A stretch of DNA of 21,134 nt from Tritrichomonas musculus (taxonomy: Eukaryota; Parabasalia; Tritrichomonadida; Tritrichomonadidae), in contig JAPFFF010000508.1 in NCBI GenBank assembly GCA_039105265.1, forward strand, positions 1 through 21,134, given 5' to 3'. Position numbers and translations under genes: made by a program. Shown here one piece after another: positions 11,821 to 20,618 of the stretch (position 1 is the first letter of the stretch; each line of letters begins with the position of its first letter). Under the pieces are notes generated by a model. The model was not told the DNA's origin, searched no databases, and saw only the letters and a list, made by a program, of their open reading frames with translations.

Positions 11821-13920
11821 GTTGCATCTGATGATTCAACTGCAGTTCTCGTTGAATCTGATGATTCAACTGCAGTTCTTGTTGCATCTGATGATTCAAC
11901 TGCAGTTCTCGTTGAATCTGATGATTCAACTGCAGTTCTCGTTGCATCTGATGATTCAACTGCAGTTCTCGTTGAATCTGATGATTCAACTGCAGTTGTC
12001 GTTGCATCTGATGATTCAACTGCAGTTGTCGTTGCATCTGATGATTCAACTGCAGTTCTCGTTGAATCTGATGATTCAACTGTAGTTCTCGTTGCATCTG
12101 ATGATTCAACTGCAGTTCTCGTTGAATCTGATGATTCAACTGTAGTTCTCGTTGAATCTGATGATTCAACTGCAGTTCTCGTTGAATCTTATGATTAAAC
12201 TGCAGTTCTTGTTGAATCTGATGGTTCAACTGCAGTTCTTGTTGCATCTGATGATTCAACTGCAGTTCTCGTTGAATCTTATTATTAAACTGTAGTTCTC
12301 GTTGCATCTGATGATTCAACTGCAGTTCTCGTTGAATCTGATGATTCAACTGCAGTTCTCGTTGCATCTGATGATTCAACTGCAGTTCTCGTTGAATCTG
12401 ATGATTCAACTGCAGTTCTCGTTGAATCTGATGATTCAACTGCAGTTGTCGTTGCATCTGATGATTCAACTGCAGTTCTTGTTGAATCTTATTATTAAAC
12501 TGCAGTTCTCGTTGAATCTTATGATTAAACTGCAGTTCTCGTTGAATCTTATGATTAAACTGCAGTTCTTGTTGAATCTTATTATTAAACTGCAGTTCTC
12601 GTTGCATCTGATGATTCAACTGCAGTTCTCGTTGCATCTGATGATTCAACTGCAGTTCTCGTTGCATCTGATGATTCAACTGCAGTTCTCGTTGCATCTG
12701 ATGATTCAACTGCAGTTCTCGTTGAATCTGATGATTCAACTGCAGTTCTTGTTGCATCTGATGATTCAACTGCAGTTCTCGTTGAATCTGATGATTCAAC
12801 TGCAGTTCTCGTTGCATCTGATGATTCAACTGCAGTTCTCGTTGAATCTGATGATTCAACTGCAGTTGTCGTTGCATCTGATGATTCAACTGCAGTTGTC
12901 GTTGCATCTGATGATTCAACTGCAGTTCTCGTTGAATCTGATGATTCAACTGTAGTTCTCGTTGCATCTGATGATTCAACTGCAGTTCTCGTTGAATCTG
13001 ATGATTCAACTGTAGTTCTCGTTGAATCTGATGATTCAACTGCAGTTCTCGTTGAATCTGATGATTCAACTGTAGTTCTCGTTGAATCTGATGGTTCAAC
13101 TGCAGTTCTCGTTGAATCTGATGATTCAACTGCAGTTCTCGTTGAATCTGATGATTCAACTGCAGTTCTTGTTGCATCTGATGATTCAACTGCAGTTCTT
13201 GTTTCATCTGATGATTCAACTGCAGTTCTCGTTGAATCTTATTATTAAACTGCAGTTCTCGTTGCATCTGATGATTCAACTGCAGTTCTCGTTGCATCTG
13301 ATGATTCAACTGCAGTTGTCGTTGCATCTGATGATTCAACTGCAGTTGTCGTTGCATCTGATGATTCAACTGCAGTTCTCGTTGAATCTGATGATTCAAC
13401 TGCAGTTCTCGTTGAATCTGATGATTCAACTGCAGTTCTCGTTGAATCTGATGATTCAACTGCAGTTCTCGTTGCATCTGATGATTCAACTGCAGTTCTC
13501 GTTGCATCTGATGATTCAACTGCAGTTCTCGTTGAATCTGATGATTCAACTGCAGTTCTCGTTGCATCTGATGATTCAACTGCAGTTGTCGTTGCATCTG
13601 ATGATTCAACTGCAGTTCTCGTTGCATCTGATGATTCAACTGCAGTTCTCGTTGCATCTGATGATTCAACTGTAGTTCTCGTTGCATCTGATGATTCAAC
13701 TGCAGTTCTCGTTGCATCTGATGATTCAACTGCAGTTCTCGTTGAATCTGATGATTCAACTGCAGTTCTCGTTGCATCTGATGATTCAACTGCAGTTCTC
13801 GTTGCATCTGATGATTCAACTGCAGTTCTCGTTGCATCTGATGATTCAACTGCAGTTCTCGTTGCATCTGATGATTCAACTGCAGTTCTCGTTGCATCTG
13901 ATGATTCAACTGCAGTTCTC
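11821..13920. repeat. Mosaic of alpha- and beta-derived fragments
   Basis: This segment is built from shorter pieces of other blocks. An 11-unit series at 11851-12180 equals 991-1320. A 22-unit series at 12721-13380 equals 991-1650 and 10111-10770. The four-unit TTATTATT/TTATGATT cluster at 12481-12600 equals 2791-2910. From 13201 the order follows the beta pattern (compare 3721-4020) before diverging. It is followed by a stretch of nearly all C-type units at about 13681-13920. Several exchange events must have contributed; their order is not resolved. Confidence 0.8.
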
Positions 13921-14609
13921 GTTGAATCTGATGATTCAACTGCAGTTGTCGTTGCATCTGATGATTCAACTGCAGTTCTTGTTGCATCTTAATATTAAAC
14001 GGCAGTTCTCGTTGCATTTGATGATTCAACTGCAGTTCTCGTTGAATCTGATGATTCAACTGCAGTTCTCGTTGAATCTGATGATTCAACTGCAGTTGTC
14101 GTTGCATCTGATGATTCAACTGCAGTTCTCGTTGAATCTGATGATTCAACTGCAGTTCTCGTTGCATCTGATGATTCAACTGCAGTTCTCGTTGCATCTG
14201 ATGATTCAACTGCAGTTGTCGTTGCATCTGATGATTCAACTGCAGTTCTTGTTTCATCTTTTATTAAACTGCAGTTCTCGTTGAATCTTATTATTAAACT
14301 GCAGTTCTCGTTGAATCTGATGATTCAACTGCAGTTCTCGTTGAATCTGATGATTCAACTGCAGTTCTCGTTGCATCTGATGATTCAACTGCAGTTCTCG
14401 TTGCATCTGATGATTCAACTGCAGTTCTCGTTGCATCTGATGATTCAACTGCAGTTGTCGTTGAATCTGATGATTCAACTGCAGTTCTCGTTGAATCTGA
14501 TGATTCAACTGCAGTTCTCGTTGCATCTGATGATTCAACTGCAGTTTTTGTTGCATCTTAATATTAAACGGCAGTTCTTGTTGCATCTGATGGTTCAACT
14601 GCAGTTCTC
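13921..14609. repeat. Partial higher-order block beta3
   Basis: About 23 units matching the start of the beta blocks (compare 3001-3630 and 5131-5790), including TTAATATTAAACGG units at 13981 and 14550 and the GCATTTG unit at 14011. It carries one extra unit at 14191, the one-base-short unit at 14251-14279, and a TTTTTG ending at the unit of 14520. The match to beta ends soon after the ATGGTT unit at 14580. Confidence 0.85.
14251..14279. repeat. 29-base unit: only length change in the first 20.58 kb
   Basis: Compared with the sister units at 3271 and 5431, this GTTTCATC-type unit reads CTTTTATT where they read CTTATTATT, a loss of one base that leaves a run of four T. All units to the left begin at coordinates 1 mod 30 and those to the right one base earlier. 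It shifts the long minus-strand frame, which ends at a TGA at 14254-14256. It may be a real mutation or a homopolymer sequencing error. Confidence 0.9.
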
Positions 14610-14909
14610 GTTGCATCTGATGATTCAACTGCAGTTCTCGTTGCATCTGATGATTCAACTGCAGTTCTCGTTGCATCTGATGATTCAACTGCAGTTCTCG
14701 TTGCATCTGATGATTCAACTGCAGTTCTCGTTGCATCTGATGATTCAACTGCAGTTCTCGTTGCATCTGATGATTCAACTGCAGTTCTCGTTGCATCTGA
14801 TGATTCAACTGCAGTTCTCGTTGCATCTGATGATTCAACTGCAGTTCTCGTTGCATCTGATGATTCAACTGCAGTTCTCGTTGCATCTGATGATTCAACT
14901 GCAGTTCTC
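14610..14909. repeat. Run of ten identical consensus units
   Basis: Ten successive C-type units without any difference, following beta3 and preceding the TTATTATTAAAC unit at 14910. Elsewhere C-type runs rarely exceed four or five. Local unit-by-unit expansion, or an assembler collapse or expansion at a homogeneous point, would both give this picture. Confidence 0.85.
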
Positions 14910-16739
14910 GTTGAATCTTATTATTAAACTGCAGTTCTCGTTGCATCTGATGATTCAACTGCAGTTCTCGTTGCATCTGATGATTCAACTGCAGTTCTCG
15001 TTGAATCTGATGGTTCAACTGCAGTTCTCGTTGAATCTGATGATTCAACTGCAGTTCTCGTTGCATCTGATGATTCAACTGCAGTTCTCGTTGAATCTGA
15101 TGATTCAACTGCAGTTCTCGTTGAATCTGATGATTCAACTGCAGTTCTCGTTGCATCTGATGATTCAACTGCAGTTCTCGTTGAATCTGATGGTTCAACT
15201 GCAGTTCTCGTTGAATCTGATGATTCAACTGCAGTTCTCGTTGAATCTGATGATTCAACTGCAGTTCTCGTTGAATCTGATGATTCAACTGTAGTTCTCG
15301 TTGCATCTGATGATTCAACTGCAGTTCTCGTTGCATCTGATGATTCAACTGCAGTTCTCGTTGAATCTGATGATTCAACTGCAGTTCTCGTTGAATCTGA
15401 TGATTCAACTGCAGTTCTCGCTGCATCTGATGATTCAACTGCAGTTCTCGTTGCATCTGATGATTCAACTGCAGTTCTCGTTGCATCTGATGATTCAACT
15501 GCAGTTCTTGTTGCATCTTATTATTAAACTGCAGTTCTCGTTGCATCTGATGATTCAACTGCAGTTCTCGTTGCATCTGATGGTTCAACTGCAGTTCTCG
15601 TTGAATCTGATGATTCAACTGCAGTTCTCGTTGAATCTGATGATTCAACTGCAGTTCTCGTTGAATCTGATGGTTCAACTGCAGTTCTCGTTGAATCTGA
15701 TGATTCAACTGCAGTTCTCGTTGAATCTGATGGTTCAACTGCAGTTCTCGTTGAATCTGATGGTTCAACTGCAGTTCTCGTTGAATCTGATGATTCAACT
15801 GTAGTTCTCGTTGCATCTGATGATTCAACTGCAGTTCTCGTTGCATCTGATGATTCAACTGCAGTTCTCGTTGAATCTGATGATTCAACTGCAGTTCTCG
15901 TTGAATCTGATGATTCAACTGCAGTTCTCGTTGCATCTGATGATTCAACTGCAGTTCTCGTTGCATCTGATGATTCAACTGCAGTTGTCGTTGCATCTGA
16001 TGATTCAACTGCAGTTCTTGTTTCATCTTATTATTAAACTGCAGTTCTCGTTGCATCTGATGATTCAACTGCAGTTCTCGTTGCATCTGATGATTCAACT
16101 GCAGTTGTCGTTGCATCTGATGATTCAACTGCAGTTCTCGTTGCATCTGATGATTCAACTGCAGTTCTCGTTGCATCTGATGATTCAACTGCAGTTCTTG
16201 TTTCATCTTATTATTAAACTGCAGTTCTCGTTGCATCTGATGATTCAACTGCAGTTCTCGTTGCATCTGATGATTCAACTGCAGTTCTCGTTGAATCTGA
16301 TGATTCAACTGCAGTTGTCGTTGCATCTGATGATTCAACTGCAGTTGTCGTTGCATCTGATGATTCAACTGCAGTTCTCGTTGAATCTGATGATTCAACT
16401 GTAGTTCTCGTTGCATCTGATGATTCAACTGCAGTTCTCGTTGAATCTGATGATTCAACTGTAGTTCTCGTTGAATCTGATGATTCAACTGCAGTTCTCG
16501 TTGAATCTGATGATTCAACTGTAGTTCTCGTTGAATCTGATGGTTCAACTGCAGTTCTCGTTGAATCTGATGATTCAACTGCAGTTCTCGTTGAATCTGA
16601 TGATTCAACTGCAGTTGTCGTTGCATCTGATGATTCAACTGCAGTTCTCGTTGAATCTGATGATTCAACTGTAGTTCTCGTTGCATCTGATGATTCAACT
16701 GCAGTTCTCGTTGAATCTGATGATTCAACTGTAGTTCTC
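14910..16739. repeat. Higher-order block delta2
   Basis: Copy of delta1, nearly base-identical from 15300 to 16739 against 8161-9600. It begins with a GAATC TTATTATTAAAC unit where delta1 has a GCATC form. At 16740 the order stops following delta1/alpha2 and switches to the short higher-order repeats of block epsilon. Confidence 0.88.
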
Positions 16740-19700
16740 GTTGCATCTGATGATTCAACTGCAGTTCTCGTTGCATCTGATGATTCAACTGCAGTTCTCG
16801 TTGCATCTGATGATTCAACTGCAGTTCTCGTTGAATCTGATGATTCAACTGCAGTTCTCGTTGAATCTGATGATTCAACTGCAGTTCTTGTTGCATCTGA
16901 TGATTCAACTGCAGTTCTCGTTGAATCTGATGATTCAACTGCAGTTCTCGTTGCATCTGATGATTCAACTGCAGTTCTCGTTGCATCTGATGATTCAACT
17001 GCAGTTCTCGTTGAATCTGATGGTTCAACTGCAGTTCTCGTTGCATCTGATGATTCAACTGCAGTTCTCGTTGCATCTGATGATTCAACTGTAGTTCTCG
17101 TTGAATCTGATGGTTCAACTGCAGTTCTCGTTGAATCTGATGATTCAACTGCAGTTCTCGTTGAATCTGATGATTCAACTGCAGTTGTCGTTGCATCTGA
17201 TGATTCAACTGCAGTTCTCGTTGAATCTGATGATTCAACTGCAGTTCTCGTTGCATCTGATGATTCAACTGCAGTTCTCGTTGAATCTGATGATTCAACT
17301 GTAGTTCTCGTTGCATCTGATGATTCAACTGCAGTTCTCGTTGAATCTGATGATTCAACTGTAGTTCTCGTTGCATCTGATGATTCAACTGCAGTTCTCG
17401 TTGCATCTGATGATTCAACTGCAGTTCTCGTTGCATCTGATGATTCAACTGCAGTTCTCGTTGAATCTGATGATTCAACTGCAGTTCTCGTTGAATCTGA
17501 TGATTCAACTGCAGTTCTTGTTGCATCTGATGATTCAACTGCAGTTCTCGTTGAATCTGATGATTCAACTGCAGTTCTCGTTGCATCTGATGATTCAACT
17601 GCAGTTCTCGTTGCATCTGATGATTCAACTGCAGTTCTCGTTGAATCTGATGGTTCAACTGCAGTTCTCGTTGCATCTGATGATTCAACTGCAGTTCTCG
17701 TTGCATCTGATGATTCAACTGTAGTTCTCGTTGAATCTGATGGTTCAACTGCAGTTCTCGTTGAATCTGATGATTCAACTGCAGTTCTCGTTGAATCTGA
17801 TGATTCAACTGCAGTTGTCGTTGCATCTGATGATTCAACTGCAGTTCTCGTTGAATCTGATGATTCAACTGCAGTTCTCGTTGCATCTGATGATTCAACT
17901 GCAGTTCTCGTTGAATCTGATGATTCAACTGCAGTTCTCGTTGCATCTGATGATTCAACTGCAGTTCTCGTTGCATCTGATGATTCAACTGCAGTTCTCG
18001 TTGCATCTGATGATTCAACTGTAGTTCTCGTTGCATCTGATGATTCAACTGCAGTTCTCGTTGAATCTGATGATTCAACTGTAGTTCTCGTTGCATCTGA
18101 TGATTCAACTGCAGTTCTCGTTGCATCTGATGATTCAACTGCAGTTCTCGTTGCATCTGATGATTCAACTGCAGTTCTCGTTGAATCTGATGATTCAACT
18201 GTAGTTCTCGTTGCATCTGATGATTCAACTGCAGTTCTCGTTGCATCTGATGATTCAACTGCAGTTCTCGTTGCATCTGATGATTCAACTGCAGTTCTCG
18301 TTGAATCTGATGATTCAACTGCAGTTCTCGTTGAATCTGATGATTCAACTGCAGTTCTTGTTGCATCTGATGATTCAACTGCAGTTCTCGTTGAATCTGA
18401 TGATTCAACTGCAGTTCTCGTTGCATCTGATGATTCAACTGCAGTTCTCGTTGAATCTGATGATTCAACTGCAGTTCTCGTTGAATCTGATGATTCAACT
18501 GTAGTTCTCGTTGCATCTGATGATTCAACTGCAGTTCTCGTTGAATCTGATGATTCAACTGTAGTTCTCGTTGCATCTGATGATTCAACTGCAGTTCTCG
18601 TTGCATCTGATGATTCAACTGCAGTTCTCGTTGCATCTGATGATTCAACTGCAGTTCTCGTTGAATCTGATGATTCAACTGCAGTTCTCGTTGAATCTGA
18701 TGATTCAACTGCAGTTCTTGTTGCATCTGATGATTCAACTGCAGTTCTCGTTGAATCTGATGATTCAACTGCAGTTCTCGTTGCATCTGATGATTCAACT
18801 GCAGTTCTCGTTGAATCTGATGATTCAACTGCAGTTCTCGTTGAATCTGATGATTCAACTGTAGTTCTCGTTGCATCTGATGATTCAACTGCAGTTCTCG
18901 TTGAATCTGATGATTCAACTGTAGTTCTCGTTGCATCTGATGATTCAACTGCAGTTCTCGTTGCATCTGATGATTCAACTGCAGTTCTCGTTGCATCTGA
19001 TGATTCAACTGCAGTTCTCGTTGAATCTGATGATTCAACTGTAGTTCTCGTTGCATCTGATGATTCAACTGCAGTTCTCGTTGCATCTGATGATTCAACT
19101 GCAGTTCTCGTTGCATCTGATGATTCAACTGCAGTTCTCGTTGAATCTGATGATTCAACTGCAGTTCTCGTTGAATCTGATGATTCAACTGCAGTTCTTG
19201 TTGCATCTGATGATTCAACTGCAGTTCTCGTTGAATCTGATGATTCAACTGCAGTTCTCGTTGCATCTGATGATTCAACTGCAGTTCTCGTTGAATCTGA
19301 TGATTCAACTGCAGTTCTCGTTGAATCTGATGATTCAACTGTAGTTCTCGTTGCATCTGATGATTCAACTGCAGTTCTCGTTGAATCTGATGATTCAACT
19401 GTAGTTCTCGTTGCATCTGATGATTCAACTGCAGTTCTCGTTGCATCTGATGATTCAACTGCAGTTCTCGTTGCATCTGATGATTCAACTGCAGTTCTCG
19501 TTGAATCTGATGATTCAACTGCAGTTCTCGTTGAATCTGATGATTCAACTGCAGTTCTTGTTGCATCTGATGATTCAACTGCAGTTCTCGTTGAATCTGA
19601 TGATTCAACTGCAGTTCTCGTTGCATCTGATGATTCAACTGCAGTTCTCGTTGCATCTGATGATTCAACTGCAGTTCTCGTTGAATCTGATGGTTCAACT

Positions 19701-20579
19701 GCAGTTCTCGTTGCATCTGATGATTCAACTGCAGTTCTCGTTGCATCTGATGATTCAACTGTAGTTCTCGTTGAATCTGATGGTTCAACTGCAGTTCTCG
19801 TTGAATCTGATGATTCAACTGCAGTTCTCGTTGAATCTGATGATTCAACTGCAGTTGTCGTTGCATCTGATGATTCAACTGCAGTTCTCGTTGCATCTGA
19901 TGATTCAACTGCAGTTCTCGTTGCATCTGATGATTCAACTGCAGTTCTCGTTGAATCTGATGATTCAACTGTAGTTCTCGTTGCATCTGATGATTCAACT
20001 GCAGTTCTCGTTGAATCTGATGATTCAACTGTAGTTCTCGTTGCATCTGATGATTCAACTGCAGTTCTCGTTGCATCTGATGATTCAACTGCAGTTCTCG
20101 TTGCATCTGATGATTCAACTGCAGTTCTCGTTGAATCTGATGATTCAACTGCAGTTCTCGTTGAATCTGATGATTCAACTGCAGTTCTTGTTGCATCTGA
20201 TGATTCAACTGCAGTTCTCGTTGAATCTGATGATTCAACTGCAGTTCTCGTTGCATCTGATGATTCAACTGCAGTTCTCGTTGCATCTGATGATTCAACT
20301 GCAGTTCTCGTTGAATCTGATGGTTCAACTGCAGTTCTCGTTGCATCTGATGATTCAACTGCAGTTCTCGTTGCATCTGATGATTCAACTGTAGTTCTCG
20401 TTGAATCTGATGGTTCAACTGCAGTTCTCGTTGAATCTGATGATTCAACTGCAGTTCTCGTTGAATCTGATGATTCAACTGCAGTTGTCGTTGCATCTGA
20501 TGATTCAACTGCAGTTCTCGTTGAATCTGATGATTCAACTGCAGTTCTCGTTGCATCTGATGATTCAACTGCAGTTCTC
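16740..20579. repeat. Block epsilon: 21-unit (630-bp) higher-order repeats with shorter derivatives
   Basis: A 21-unit series starts at 16740 and is repeated at 17370, 19410 and 20040; the 19410 copy differs from the first by one base (unit 19890), the 17370 copy is replaced after about 18 units, and the 20040 copy is cut short by the irregular end at 20580. Each series starts with three C-type units, has a TTCTT-ending unit fifth and ATGGTT units at positions 10 and 13. Between the outer copies lie 12-unit (360-bp) derivatives. Unlike the rest of the window this block lacks TTATTATTAAAC-type units altogether. Confidence 0.88.
18090..19409. repeat. Nested 4- and 12-unit higher-order repeats inside epsilon
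   Basis: A 12-unit series starts at 18210, 18570 and 19050 (360 bases each). A four-unit series of three C-type units and one A-type unit with position-23 T sits at 18090-18209 and 18930-19049. The arrangement is 4+12, 12, 4+12, so 18090-18569 and 18930-19409 are identical at an offset of 840 bases. The 12-unit series has the same first eight units as the 630-bp repeat, so it is probably a shortened derivative. Confidence 0.87.
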
Positions 20580-20618
20580 GTTGAATCTGATGATCTTATG
20601 ATTAAACTGCATGTTCTC
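20580..20618. repeat. 39-base hybrid unit
   Basis: The unit starts as an A-type unit (GTTGAATCTGATGAT) and then switches to the inside of a TTATGATTAAAC unit, with one further extra base (GCATGTTC for GCAGTTC). The result is 39 bases in place of 30. The next units (20619 TTATGATT type, 20649 TTATTATT type) resemble 841-810-type clusters of the alpha blocks, so the join links epsilon to alpha-like sequence out of register. It may be a true recombination joint or an assembly chimera. Confidence 0.75.

Larger units (their letters stand above)
7550..14257 (-). other. Candidate open frame, 2,235 codons of ELQLNHQMQR-type repeat
   Basis: The frame starts at ATG 14255-14257 (MKQELQLNHQ), which is only the first ATG after the one-base deletion, and ends at TAG 7550-7552, which comes from G to A at position 22 of the unit starting 7531. 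It holds about 223 decapeptides without interruption, with FNNK-type units where the DNA has TTATTATTAAAC. The composition is rich in Q, L, N, E and R with no cysteine. If the deletion at 14251-14279 were a sequencing error it would be continuous with the frame to its right. No family recognised; coding is unproven. Confidence 0.2.
14254..20568 (-). other. Candidate open frame, 2,104 codons of ELQLNHQMQR-type repeat
   Basis: Same peptide repeat as the frame to its left, displaced by one base. The upstream limit is a TAA at 20596-20598 inside the hybrid unit; the first possible start after it is a TTG at 20566-20568, with ATG codons recurring in every C-type unit below. It ends FNKR at TGA 14254-14256, produced by the one-base-short unit. 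No ribosome-binding site, promoter or non-repeat N-terminal sequence is visible. Coding is unproven for the same reasons as the neighbouring frames. Confidence 0.2.
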
